DNA of 64,000 nucleotides from Spirometra erinaceieuropaei (lineage: Eukaryota; Platyhelminthes; Cestoda; Diphyllobothriidea; Diphyllobothriidae), in NCBI GenBank assembly GCA_902702965.1, contig CACRXP010000190.1, positions 498,573 through 562,572 on the forward strand. Direction: 5' to 3'. Made by a program: the position numbers and the translations under genes. The first letter of the stretch is position 1. Every line of letters starts with the position of its first letter. Shown one piece after another: positions 34,640 to 44,999 of the stretch. Under the pieces are notes generated by a model. It was not told the origin of the DNA and did no database searches. It saw only the letters and a program-made list of their open reading frames with translations.

Positions 34640-35445
34640 CTCACAGCAGCTACGCCAGTGCCCCTTTTTCGGTCCCTGCTTGTCAGTCGACGGTCGCGAC
34701 AACAACACTAACCTGCAGGCACACCACAAGCGCACGGTCACCCTCTGGCTTGACCTGAAGCGCCTCTTTCCCAACTGTGCACACAACCGACAGTTCGGCC
34801 GTCGTTTCCGGCGGTGCCCACCGAGTGATCTACAACAGCCTGGGAGCAGCACGGTCAATTGCAGAAAAATGTATTTTATAGTGATGGTAGACTTGCACAG
34901 CGTCCACCGCACTCTCTCCTCCCCCACCTGGATCCGGTGTCGAGACAGAGTCAAAAAAGCCGAGGCGGAGGAGGACGCCGGTGGATGATGCGGTCGAGTC
35001 CGCACGTAGGCGTTCCGCTCCACACTTCCTGGTCCACACAGCAAATGACCAAGTTTTTGACCAACAGCAGCAACATCAACATCAACGCCGCAACAGGGGC
35101 CAGAGCCAGTAACCAGAACCAGAGGCCAATGACAGGAGACTTGCACAGCACCTACCTCAATCCCTCCTACTTCTCACCTGGACCCGGTGTCAAGACATAG
35201 CCAAGAGGGAGGGCGCAGTTGCCTGGCACGACGAAAACCCGCACCTAGGCGTGCTACCACACCCGGCTCGGATCCCACAGATTGGAAACACCATAGAGAC
35301 CATATTAAGAAGGGACTATTGCAGCCTGACTCTCAGTCCGCCAGTCGCCTACTCTACAAAGACGTACACTGGTCTGACTGCAAGGTTCGAGTTATCCCAA
35401 CAATTGGCAACCTTACAAACCACGGCTTCTAATGCACCGTGATAG
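34640..35445 (-). repeat. GC-rich repeat family, long copy with tandem core, minus strand
   Basis: Read on the minus strand, 35,445-35,275 matches 39,100-39,275 (AAGGTTGCCAA, GGGATAACT.GAACCT.GCAGTC, CTGTGGGATCCGAGCC). It is followed by two copies of the core, one ending near 35,170 and one at about 35,090-34,760, each with an ACGCCTA.GTGCGG block and a GACACCGG.TCCAGGTG block. Its 5' end abuts the 3' end of the minus-strand LINE fragment at about 35,445. Frames of up to 172 codons across it are compositional and overlap on both strands. Confidence 0.75.
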
Positions 35446-36620
35446 CTTCGAGCTCGCCAGGTTGGTTATTGTGAGAAAACTGCGCTGAAACCTCGACCTC
35501 ATTCTTTACTCCTAGTCCCGTGATCCTCTCTTGCCAAATGGACTTCAGTATTCAGTGGAGGCAACCGAGGTGGAAGCGATTGAACTTCCTAGCATGGCTG
35601 AAGTAGACGGCCCCGGTCTCCGCTCCGTACAGAATTGTTTTCAAGACGACGGCCTTGTACCTCTTCAATTTGCCGTTCAGCTTAAAGCCGTAGCAATTCG
35701 TCACGGGGGCTTGCAACCAGCCGAATGCCTAGCTAACCTTCGAGATCCGTGCGGCAACCTCGCCGTCGATTTTTGTGCTGCGCATGAGTCTGCTTCCTAG
35801 ATAAGTAAAGTTGTCCACGGTTTTAAGTTGGCTGTCGTTGACATCGAATCAAGGAGTGCTGTATTCCGCGTTGGGTGACGGTTGGTGCATTACCACCGTT
35901 TTTTTCCGTGTTGATTGTTGGTGTGAATTTGGCGCATCCGACGCTGAGAAAGCTCATGCTCCGCTGCATGTCCTCCTCGGCCGTGGTGCTGAGCACGCGG
36001 TCTTCAGCGAGGAGCAGGTAGACAGACGTGTTGGGACCTGCATGCGCCTGTTGTTGAGAAGATGCCTGTCAATTCTCTACACGATGCCTGTCCCGGGGCA
36101 CTCGTCACGATAGGCGTCTATCAGGATGGCAATGGACATGAGACTTGAGAGAGTGGAAGAAAGTAAGCATGCTTTTCCACAATCCCTCATGTCGAAGGCT
36201 TTCGTCAGACCCGCGAATGCAGGGCAGAGGTGGGTTCTCAGCCCCTGACACGTCGCTGACGAGTGGCGAAGACCCTGTCAGTGGTTCCTCGCTGTCCCCG
36301 AAAACCGCGTTGGCCTTCCTGGAGTATTATTTGCTCCGGGTGACTGTTGAGACGACCGAGAATAGGCCGAGGGAGCATCTTCCGAGAGATGTCGAGAATG
36401 GAGATACTTCTGTGATTATCAAAGAGTTGCCGATTCCCTTCGCGTTTAAAGACCCGAGGGAGCGTCCTGGTCGCCACATCTGGAAGAACGCCGTGAGGTG
36501 GTGCATCAGTCGGTGGCCACCGTACTTGTAGATTTCAGCTGAAATTGCATCGCTGCCCGATGCCCTGCCAGTGGAGAGTTGGTGCACAGCGTGGGAGGCT
36601 GCCCACAACCAGGCGTCATC
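35446..36620 (-). pseudogene. Broken LINE reverse transcriptase fragment (RTE-like)
   Basis: Minus-strand translation in several frames gives successive reverse-transcriptase blocks. First is STGRASGSDAISAEIYKYGG at about 36,570-36,515, then GNRQLFDNHRSISIL (near 36,435). Next is GFRGQRGTTDRVFATRQ (near 36,290), followed by a gap. EEDMQRSM (about 35,975) is followed by FTYLGSRLM (about 35,800) and a LKRYKAVVLKTILYGAET block (about 35,655). The catalytic position expected to read F-A-D-D reads L-A-E-D at about 36,000-36,015. Stops and frameshifts are frequent, so it is dead. The endonuclease end and the C-terminal fingers are missing. RTE-type assignment rests on the YGAET block and is inference. 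Confidence 0.85.
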
Positions 36621-36989
36621 TCACACATGTCCGTCGGTGTCGCTGTCACACCAGTGGACACTCGTCATCACGCGTGCCTTTCCTCAGCAATCCATCCTGG
36701 ATGCAATACTTATCTAGACACATGCATAGTCCGTCACAAACCTGTCAGACTCGCGTTTACAGCGCACCACCCCTTTCACGGCACCGGACGAACGCTTTGT
36801 TGCGACGCACAAGCAATCAGCCAACTCACGACAATCTGACCTGCGTATAGAATAAATCGGTTCTTGCAGCTCGCTGACTTAGTGTGTGTGTTGTGTCTGG
36901 CCCCCTAAACGGGCCGCGTGTTAGATGCGCTGGACCAGCGCGGGGGCCACACCGGATCCTGGCAGGCGTTATCTGTGCGCAATAACAAA
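36621..36989. other. Intervening GC-rich sequence
   Basis: Sequence between the two LINE fragments, CpG-rich near 36,900-36,990 (GGGCCGCGTG, GACCAGCGCG). Frames on both strands look compositional. A GT-rich run at 36,880-36,895. No recognised gene. Confidence 0.4.
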
Positions 36990-37395
36990 TGCCAACATCT
37001 GCGGGATGCGCTGGCAGACCCTGTTGTCGGCAGTCGTTGCACAAACTGGGACCACTGCCGCCCCACCCCCCCCCCCATTGTTTTGTCGGTCAAAATCCTG
37101 GTCATTTGTTTTGTGGACCAGGGGTGCGGAGTGGATCACCAAGGTGCGGATCCGTCCAAGCAATCCACCTGCGGCCTCCCTCATTTCCGGTCTTCTTGAC
37201 TCTGTCTTGACACCGGGCTCAGGTGGGGAAGGTGGAAGGGAGAGTGTGGTAGATGCAGCACAAGTCTACTGGCACTATAAACCCACGCGCAAGTCACCGT
37301 CCATGCTTCCACCACCTGTTGTGGGGCATACGAGGGACATCGTCGGATGCGACGGTCGAACTGTTGTGTGCGTGTGCGTGTGTGTCCAACCATCG
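36990..37395 (+). repeat. GC-rich repeat family copy, plus strand
   Basis: Contains a poly-C run (about 37,063-37,076), TTTTGTCGGTCAAAATCCTG, a GGACCAGGGGTGCGGAGTGG block, GGTCTTCTTGACTCTGTCTT and GACACCGGGCTCAGGTGGGG. It continues through CAAGTCTACTGGCACTATAA and GACGGTCGAACTGTTGTGTG and ends in a GT-rich run. The same order is seen at 39,340-39,690. It runs directly into the plus-strand LINE fragment at about 37,395. A 175-codon frame (36,925-37,452) spans it but is not shared with the other copies. Confidence 0.8.
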
Positions 37396-38525
37396 GCCGC
37401 CTTCAAGGCACAGTTTGGAATCGTCATGGTCTCCAGCTCAGCACGAAGCTGAAAAGGTACAAGGCCGTTATCCTACCGACGCTGTTTCACGGAGCAGAGA
37501 CTTGGACGGTGTACTCGAAGCAGGCAGGCAAGCTCAACAACTTTCCCCCCAGTTTTCTTCGTCGCATCTTGAGGCTGAGGTAGCTGAACCGAATCCACGA
37601 CACTGATGTATCAAAACGGACGGAAATCCTCAGAATCTCCACCATGCTGAAACAACTACAGCTGCGTTGAAGCGGCCATCTCGTGCGGTGAACGACGCGC
37701 GGCTACCCAAACGACTCTTCTATGGAGACGTAGTCGCGGGTTCCCGCCGCCAAGGAGGTCAAGTTCGTCGCTACAAAGATACCCTGAAGTCCTCCCTAAA
37801 ACGTCTGCAAATTAATCTGACCAACTGGGAAGACCTCGCCCGCGACCGACCGACCGACCTGGAGGAAGACAGCGAAGACATGCGCTGCGATCTATGAAGC
37901 CAACCGCATCGCGACCGCCAAAGTCAAACTCGAAGCGCGCAAATCACAGCTGCACCAACCTCGCAATGCCAAGTACAACCGACTCCAACGTGTCCTCGGT
38001 GTCAATGGACATTCCGGGCACGAATCGGACTTGTTGGACACCTTCGGACCCACTGCGCCTCTCGAACCGCACCAAATGTCGTCCTTCCTCGTCCTCTCCG
38101 CCGCCGGCTAACTCTGACCGCTCTTCTGAACCACCATTTCCATCCTCCTCCTCTACCTCCTGCTCCTCTTCCTCCTCCTCTTCATCCTCCCCCTCCGCTG
38201 CTCCAACGCGTGCCGTTGTGACGCCTGCCATGCACATTCCCACTGCACACAATCCAGACACATCCTCAAACATCACCATCGCCATTGTCGACACCAGAGG
38301 TGATGACCAGGATTACACCTGCCCTCTCTGCGACCGCATCTTCGCCTCACATATCGGCCTGGTCGGTCACTTGCGAATCCATCGCACAGTGACTGACAAA
38401 CCAGTGCCTGGAGCACCAGCCTACAGCCACCGCATACGCCTCCACTGCTCACACTGCCCTCGCACTTTCACGCACCGCATGGGTCTATTCGTCAACATAC
38501 TCATCCACGAAATCCTGCGGTAGAC
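37395..38525 (+). pseudogene. LINE 3' end: thumb region and C2H2-finger tail, frameshifted
   Basis: Opens with [17 protein letters not shown] and [16 protein letters not shown] (37,430-37,545), then RRILRLR. After a frameshift it gives LPKRLFYGDV (near 37,707) with RRQGGQVRRYKDTLK and INLTNWEDLARDRPT (to about 37,857). The last frame (37,894-38,523) carries a Ser/Pro-rich stretch (codons about 60-105) and two finger-like motifs. The first is YTCPLCDRIFASHIGLVGHL with a following RIH (C-x2-C...H...H). The second begins LHCSHCPRTFTHRMG. This tail is typical of flatworm LINEs, so the 209-codon frame is LINE-derived rather than a separate zinc-finger gene. The copy is 5'-truncated and shares only a short overlap with the minus-strand fragment. 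Confidence 0.85.
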
Positions 38526-39099
38526 AACCGCCGGCTGCACCACACCATCACACCCTTCCTGCCTCAGCACCATCTCACCACACATCAATATCGTCCACCG
38601 CAAGCACCCAACCGCCACCTCCCACGCAAGAGGGCTGTGTGCGTCTCTACCCGGTCTCCATGCGGCTCCTGTTGCATGGATGACTTGAGTTTGAAACTAT
38701 TCCGACGCGTCAAGCGCCGTGGATAGGAAGGCTGGTGATTGACGACCCAACTCAGTCTACGCAGTCCGTCCAGTTGTGTATTTGTGTGGAATGGCGGACT
38801 GGCGGGCTGGGGGCCGGGCCGATACAGCTACTTCCACGGTACTCTCACGCTTGTGAGAGATATGCCTTTCAACTCCCGATGTGTGAAATCCTGGTGTTTT
38901 TGTTTGGGGGGCCAGGTCGTGCGTGTGGTGGGCGCGGACAAGGCGACTAGTTATGTCAGCCACAGAGTCCATTCCCCGCTACAGCCAGCTGACCGGCTGG
39001 GACAGGGGCTAAGGTGTGGGGATGGGAGAAGTGAGTGATGTCGACGGCTCAGTGCATTTTCCTTACTATAAACAAACCATAAACAATCTGACGCTCTTT
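38526..39099. other. Probable LINE 3' flank and GC-rich sequence
   Basis: Starts with C-rich sequence after the finger tail (CACCACACCATCACACCC), likely LINE 3' untranslated sequence. It then has a GC-rich block with GGGGGGCCAGGTCGTGCGTG near 38,906. No poly(A) or microsatellite end marks the LINE terminus. Frames of 71-99 codons overlap on both strands without motifs. Confidence 0.4.
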
Positions 39100-39485
39100 A
39101 AGCCATCAAGCTAAAAGCCGTGACTTGGAAGGTTGCCAACGGACGGGATAACTTGAACCTCGCAGTCGGCCCAGTGTTGAGTGTGCTGCAGTTTTGGACT
39201 GGCCGGCAGGTGGTTTGAGAGGCAGGCTGCAATGGCTCCTTCTTAATGTGGCTTTTATGGCACACCCACTATGTGGGATCCGAGCCGGACGTTGGCGGCA
39301 CGCCCAGGTGCGGCTTCAGCCGTGCCAGCCTCCAATCTCTGTTGTTGTTGGTCGAAAACCCGGCCATTTCTTGTGTGGACTAGGGGTGAGGAGTGGAGCG
39401 CCAAGGTGCCGATCCGTCCAAGCCATCCACTTGCGGCCCCCCTCATCTCCGGTCTTCTTGACTCCGTCTTGACACCGGGTTCAGG

Positions 39486-39532
39486 TGGGGGAGGAGGAGG
39501 AGGAGGAGGAGGAGGAGGAGGAGGAGGAGGAG
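39486..39532 (+). repeat. (GGA)n microsatellite
   Basis: About 15 uninterrupted GGA/GAG triplets inside the GC-rich repeat. At the same position the copy at 37,222-37,240 has only GGGGAAGGTGGAAGGGAGAG, so the tract expanded in this copy. Confidence 0.95.
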
Positions 39533-39652
39533 AGAATTTGGTAGATGCAGAGCAAGTCTACTGGCGATGTGAAGCCCCGCGCAAGTCACCGTCCCTGTCC
39601 CAGCCTGCTGTGGAGCATACGGTGGGCATCGTTGGATGCGACGGTCGAACTG

Positions 39653-39654
39653 TC

Positions 39655-39684
<30 letters not shown>
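39653..39684 (+). repeat. (GT)n microsatellite
   Basis: About 13-15 GT units at the 3' end of the GC-rich repeat. The copy at 37,365-37,388 has an interrupted form (GTGTGCGTGTGCGTGTGTG), suggesting a simple-repeat tail characteristic of the family. Confidence 0.95.
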
Positions 39685-39685
<1 letters not shown>

Positions 39686-39700
39686 GTTAAAATGAACCAC

Positions 39701-40840
39701 ACGTTCTTCTTATCTGCGATCGCGAAAAGATACGTCTTAATTTTTCTGTGCGCAGTGCTCATGTCTATTTTTCTTATCAGACTATTGCATGCCTTTCTTG
39801 GTTGATGATAAAATATTTAAGCATGTTCTTCCGCAAAAAAAAATTGAAAAGTTCGAAACTTGCACTGAACAGTGACGTCAACGAATTCTCCTACTCAACC
39901 GCAAACTGCTCTCTTGCCCTCAGTTATGTCGAGCATTTATCTGTGCGAGCATTTTTTGAGATATTGGCATCCGACGTAATGACCAACGAAATTCGTCGAG
40001 TGATCATCTACTTCCGTTCATCGTACCCCACTTGATTTCGTTCTTTTTGGGTTACCTAAAATACAGGGTTTGTAAAGATCGGCCCAAAACTAAGAGGCAC
40101 TGAAAGCACGGTACCCTCCATAAATACGTTTTAATTACTGCAGAAGTCGGCGTCCCGTTTCCCCATCTCGATTGACTAGGATGTTGCTTTGTAAACTAAA
40201 TTATGACAACATTTTGAGCGTCCATTCAAGGAAGCCTTGATATCTACTCTAAAGATGCGTTTCTTATTTTTAGATTTACGAGGGTAGTTTGTGCGGTATT
40301 TTAGCCCAAACGGACAAAATCATTGCGGACTATTCTCCAGAGTCGGTTGAATATTTAGGGTCGATAATACTGCACAGAAAGTTTAATCAGGCGCGTTACC
40401 CAGTATTAATAATTTTTTTGAGACCCACCAAAGACTTAATTCCAGTGTTGATCGCTTTTTTGCACTTTTACTCTCATTTTGCGTTGCGCTATCAGATAGA
40501 AGTTTCAATTGACGCAAAACAAACATAAGTAATTTTCTATCCTCTGGTCCGTAGTCCACTACATGTCGCCCCTCCTCAGTCTATCGTTTCTGTGACGACA
40601 TCGGCACACTAAGCGAAAGTTACATCTACTCAACTAACTGACATCTGGCTGGATGCATGAGTCGAATACTTAAGGCTGCCGACTCAGACTGCAACGACGT
40701 GACAGGTCCTTTGACCAGAGCTACCAGTCTGGTTAATTGACAGGCCTTTCGTGAAAGGAGATAAGCGTACGCATGAACACGGGTGTGCACGCACTGAGCT
40801 CGCAGACTGCAACTTGTGGAAGATACTATATGTAGGTATG
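39701..40840. other. No recognised feature
   Basis: AT-rich DNA. Plus frames of 86, 95 and 79 codons (39,545-40,528) lack recognised motifs, and their hydrophobic runs are explained by T-rich sequence. A run of nine A at 39,835-39,843. Confidence 0.4.
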
Positions 40841-40842
40841 TA

Positions 40843-41632
40843 CAGTAGTTGGGCTAACTTATGAAACGTCGACCGAAATTCCGAAATGCGCTTTCGGGTC
40901 GAAAACCAGTCAGCCTGCAAAGTAATTCTATAGTATTTCAGTTTCATGGAAAACATGCATGAAAATATCCAATTTTTGACGTCTTCTTCCAATCTTATAC
41001 ACGAAGGAAGGGTGTAATTCGGTTTTCAAATTTTTTTCCAATTCGCAAATATTTTTTAATCTCCTTCACCGTCACGTAGATTCAGGATTTCCAAAATGCA
41101 AGCCTACATTTTCCGTGTACGGAAAACCACACATTTCTCTACGGTAATAAAGAGGAACCATACAGGGTTTATAAAATTAAGCAGTGGATTTGGTCTATAT
41201 TGCTAACTTTACAAGTCACATTGGTAAATGCACAGATATGACGGTAGGGAAACGTCCTACAAGTATAAACTTTTTTAAAACCGAATGATGTCCCTCCTTC
41301 GAGCATAAAATTGGAAGATTACGCAGTTTTCTACCGAAGGAGTAAAACAATGAATATTTTTATGCATGCTTTCCGTGAAATACAAATGGACTTTTAGGGG
41401 CATCGAAAATGAGAAAATGCATGCTACTTAAGTAGTCCTTTTTTGCAGAGTGTAGTTTGTGCATGTAGCGGGGAAGAAAGTTCATTCGAAAGCCGGCATC
41501 CTGAGGCAACTGGAATATTATAGAAGTATGTTACAGGCTGACCAGTTTTACAACCCTACTTAATTAATCTTTTTGAAACGGAAACGCCTTTCGGAATTTC
41601 GGTTGACATTTCATGAGTTATTCCACCTACTG
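40843..41632. mobile_element. Fold-back / long-TIR MITE, family F1 (~790 bp)
   Basis: Left end CAGTAGTTGGGCTAACTTAT, right end the inverse of CAGTAGGTGGAATAACTCAT. It is flanked by TA on both sides (40,841-40,842 and 41,633-41,634). The inner arms mirror each other: GTCTTCTTCCAATCTTATAC and AAGGAAGGGTGTAATTCGG near 41,000 against CCGAATGATGTCCCTCCTTC near 41,281. The left arm is shorter than in other copies: about 180 bp, including the GCATGCAAAAAC block, is missing. It is non-coding. Confidence 0.85.
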
Positions 41633-41634
41633 TA

Positions 41635-42089
41635 TGTATATGACAGAACATTTCGTGCAGGGGCAGGAATAACTATCTCTCCCTCGCCTCATCTCTCCGT
41701 CATTCTCCCTCCCTGTCTCTTCGAACAGTCTCTGAAGCAATTTTGACTCTGACTTTCACCGCCTATTCCAAAAACGCATGCAAGTAAGTAGCAACCTACT
41801 TCCTTATGAATGCGGTTTTCCCCAATTCATACGTCTACTGAGCTCTATGTTGGCTTCATTTTGTGCACAATTCCCTTACCGCGATCTACATCGGCCGATG
41901 GGCTGACCTCTCGGGTTAATAGAGTGGCTATCTTGCCTTTTCGGCTATACTTCCACTTGATTTCTTCCTGGGGCACAGGGTTTAAAACGGAAGGCAGTAA
42001 GCCAAGGAACAGTTGACGCTCGTAACCTTTCGTCTGATTGGCCATAAGGATTTTGTCTTGAATACAATAACGTCCATCCATCTGAGCAA
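41635..42089. other. Pyrimidine-rich stretch and weak relatives of duplicon B sub-repeats
   Basis: 41,675-41,735 is a CT-rich tract (CTCTCCCTCGCCTCATCTCT). 41,930-42,080 includes TTCCACTTGATTTC..CTGGGGCACA and GGCAGTAAGCCAAGGAACAG, weakly like 42,985-43,040 inside duplicon B, so the sub-repeat pattern of B may begin here. No gene seen. Confidence 0.35.
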
Positions 42090-42139
42090 GTCCCAGTAAT
42101 TACTCTACAGATTCACCTCCATATTTCACGCTCCAAATT

Positions 42140-43530
42140 GACCCGCCAAATAGTATTTAAACTAGATTGAAATCTTCCTGAAAATTTTCCTGACGAGAGC
42201 AATAACTCGGACGCCGCCATTAAGAGTGAAATCATTTATGCTCACAGAGTTCCAACGTCTGAAGGCCAGCGGCGTGCTTTGGTGATGCTTACATCAGGCC
42301 CTGTCTGGGTTTCACCAAATTTCGAAACGAAGGCCCCTCGAATGACGGAGCAGACGCATCGCCGACCTCACCGTATGCCCAGGCATTCTCAATCCTTGTT
42401 AACCTTTGCGAAATGTTGATTCTGTTGCTGACGCTTTGTATACTCTTCACATGACAGCATGCAGTGGATCAACTGGTGAATAATCAACTTAATGGCAAGC
42501 AAGCATTAAAAAAGCGTATTATTGTACTGGTCCATCACTATCATCGCGCGTTTGTGATGCTGACTGGCCCTGCGCCGAACGAGTCAGGTGGCCGGCTGGC
42601 CCGCCGTCTCCTCTCCCTCCCCCTCCCCTCCTCTGACTACTTGGCAGGTAAGCCTCATTTTCTTTTAAGATGAATGATGCCTTGCATACAATGCCGCAAA
42701 TAGGATTTCAGGTATCTGCCGAAATAGTTCTTGATGATTGCCCTTTAGATATCTCGGGGTTAGGTATGACTGTCTGGTGACGGCCAACCAGCCATAACTG
42801 GCCATTCTAGTCTTCCTCAGTCATGCCATCAATGTTATTCTACTTTGCAGAGTCAGCTCCATATATTTTAGTTAGATCGGAAGCCTACTGAAAATAACTT
42901 AGACGCTCTCATCATCATCTGCGCTCGTAGTGTTCCGACATCTGAAACCCAGCGGTGTGTTTCCCGGTTCTCCGGCAGTACCTCCAATTGATTTCCACCT
43001 GGAGTACAAGGGGAGGCAGTAAACTAAACAACAGTCGAAGCAGGTTAACCGCCAGGAACGCGTCCTGATTACTGTGGACCCCTGGCAAGCAGGAAAGCCC
43101 CATTCTCTTTTAAGGAGGGGGATGTTGTCTTCCGCACAAAGCCATGAATAAGATTTGGAGCATACAGCGGAGGAATAATTCTTGATGACTACCCTGCAGT
43201 GTCAGTTCTGCATGTTTTAGTTATATCGGAAACCTAAAAGTTTTCTGACGAGAGCAATAACTGGGATGCTAGAGGCGAAGTCATTAAGGCTCGCGAGGTT
43301 TCAATGTCTGAAGGACAGCGGCGTACATTTGTGATGCTTACATCAGGCCTCGTCTGGGCTGGACCAAAGTTCGAACCGGAAGTCCCTCGAATCACAGAGT
43401 AGATGCGTCGCCAATCCCTTCATCTGCCTAACGATGCCCAGTCGTTGTAAACCCTAGCGAAATATTGATTCCGTAGCAGACGTTTTCTCTACCCTTCACA
43501 TGATAATATGCAGTGGATCAACTGGCGATC
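42140..43530. repeat. Internal tandem duplication in duplicon B
   Basis: A block present once in A and C is repeated. 42,180-42,475 (CTGACGAGAGCAATAACTCG, GAAGGCCAGCGGCGTGCTTT, GCATGCAGTGGATCAACTGG) recurs at 43,247-43,530 (CTGACGAGAGCAATAACTGG, GAAGGACAGCGGCGTACATT, ATATGCAGTGGATCAACTGG). A weaker third piece lies at about 42,865-42,962. The first copy runs on to GGCCCTGCGCCGAACGAG (about 42,565), matched by GGCCCTATGCCGAGCGAA at about 43,990. Confidence 0.75.
42745..42850 (+). mobile_element. Degraded SINE body fragment
   Basis: CTCGGGGTTAGGTATGACTG, then TGACGGCCAACCAGCC, then TGGCCATTCTAGTCTTCC matches the SINE body downstream of the tRNA head, with many changes. It lacks a recognisable head and tail. 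It lies inside the internally duplicated part of B. Confidence 0.6.
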
Positions 43531-43563
43531 AAGGTCTGTACGACGATGATTACAGTCATCACA

Positions 43564-43926
43564 ATGGTAGGAGCGTTTACCGATCGTTCTTACGGGATTC
43601 ACTCGCTCTGTTGTGCCTTACGGGCTCTCTCTCTCGAGCCCAACCAGCAGCCGCGCAGCGGCGCATGATATAGGCAGAATGGCATTACCGACAAAGACAA
43701 GGGAGACTGGAATGGCCACTTATGGCTTATTAGCCGTCGTCAGCCAGTCATACCCAACCCCGACGTGTGGCACACCCGAGGCTCGAACTCACGACCTGTC
43801 AGTTTGAAGTCCAACGCCTCTAACCACTGGGCCACGAGCCCGTTGTCCTGTCGGTTTCGATCGGGAATAAACGATGGTAGGGCCATTCCAGTCCCCCTTG
43901 TCTTTGTCGGTAATGTCATTCTGAAT
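43564..43926 (-). mobile_element. SINE insertion private to duplicon B, 9-bp target duplication
   Basis: Flanked by GTCATCACA at 43,555-43,563 and 43,927-43,935. The corresponding places in C (about 52,467) and A (about 20,880, minus) are uninterrupted. The minus strand carries tail module, body and tRNA head (43,564-43,873). A short plus-strand piece of SINE body (GGCCATTCCAGTCCCCCTTG to CATTCTGAAT, 43,881-43,926) abuts the head. The head-to-head layout resembles an inversion during insertion, as in twin priming. Confidence 0.9.
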
Positions 43927-44999
43927 GTCATCACAGTTTTCTTGCCACCGGTCGTCCACTATCATCGCATGTGTGTGTGTGATGTTAACTGGCCCTATGC
44001 CGAGCGAATATGAAACTACGCCAGGCACTGGCGACTGGCCGAGTGCATCGAGCATACAATAAATGTCCCCCCCACCCATGAGTTCCGCACGAGTGCACAG
44101 GGTTGCCTGGTGCGTGCCTGGTTCAATCAGCCCACACATCGGTACTCATGCAAGTGGGAAATTCACACAGAGAACAGGTGAGAAACAGCGCTGTGCAATA
44201 AATTATGCCTATGGATAAGAGCCCTTCAAATGGCTACATCTACCGACTTCTGCGGAAATCTGTCAAACGTCCTGCGTCAACTTTCGTTATGAGGTGTACT
44301 TCCGGTCTTCAATTCAGTGCATAAAGTCACCCCAGATGTTGGCAAAACGCAATTTAGATGCTGTGTCGTTTGTCATCTGTGGTTATGCAAATGAAAGAGA
44401 GAAATAACAGCTTGGAGGGGGATTACTAGGTAGGTTGGGAAAATTCAGCCATCGGAATGAACTTAAGACCTCCCTCCAAGTGCATCCATATTTACAATCA
44501 GTTACTCGCCTTCCAGTTTGCGTTATCTGAATGAACTGCGCAGAATAGGTCATAATTGCGTTGACCATTCACAGCAGATTGGTACATCGCCTGTTTGGCC
44601 TTGCACGCATTACCCATGTCGGATGTCTTTGTAGGTAAACCCAAATTTGCGGATTGTACACCTTGCCGTGAGATGACGAGGTTCATGTTCGTAAAACACT
44701 CAACGACTGCTATCGAAACTGTCTGCAGTCAACCTAAATAAGTTCGATCATTTTCAAGTTGCCACCAGAGTTTATTTTGATTACCAAACCTTCGCTTTCT
44801 GACGGTAAAGCAACATCCAGGTCGTTGCCACCACACTTGAACATCAAAATAAATATCCTTAGCTGTAGCATGCTAATGTTGAAGAAGAGCAGAATTCATT
44901 TGAACTTACAAAGTTCCCTGTTACATTATTAGAGCTGACCCACATACTGAATGTTAACCGATTAGGAATGATTACCCACATGAGATTGGAATACTGATT

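Larger units (their letters stand above)
39100..39700 (+). repeat. GC-rich repeat family, longest plus-strand copy
   Basis: Inverse counterpart of 34,640-35,445 and direct counterpart of 36,990-37,395. Blocks in order: GGAAGGTTGCCAACGG, GGGATAACTTGAACCTCGC, TGTGGGATCCGAGCCGG, TTGTTGTTGGTCGAAAACCC, GGTCTTCTTGACTCCGTCTT, GACACCGGGTTCAGGTGGGG. A (GGA)n tract follows, then CAAGTCTACTGGCGATGTGA, GACGGTCGAACTGTCGTGTG and a (GT)n end. This copy and the minus copy form an inverted repeat bracketing both LINE fragments. Confidence 0.85.

Noticed and set aside
34628..35146. 172-codon minus frame in the GC-rich repeat
   Set aside because: It lies across two tandem cores of a dispersed repeat, is overlapped by similarly long frames on the other strand, and is not preserved in the other family copies.
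36925..37452. 175-codon plus frame across the GC-rich repeat and the start of the LINE fragment
   Set aside because: It spans a junction between two unrelated repeats and a poly-C run, with out-of-frame LINE sequence at its end.
37894..38523. Separate zinc-finger gene
   Set aside because: It follows directly on frameshifted LINE sequence and matches the usual LINE C-terminal finger tail, so it is annotated as LINE.
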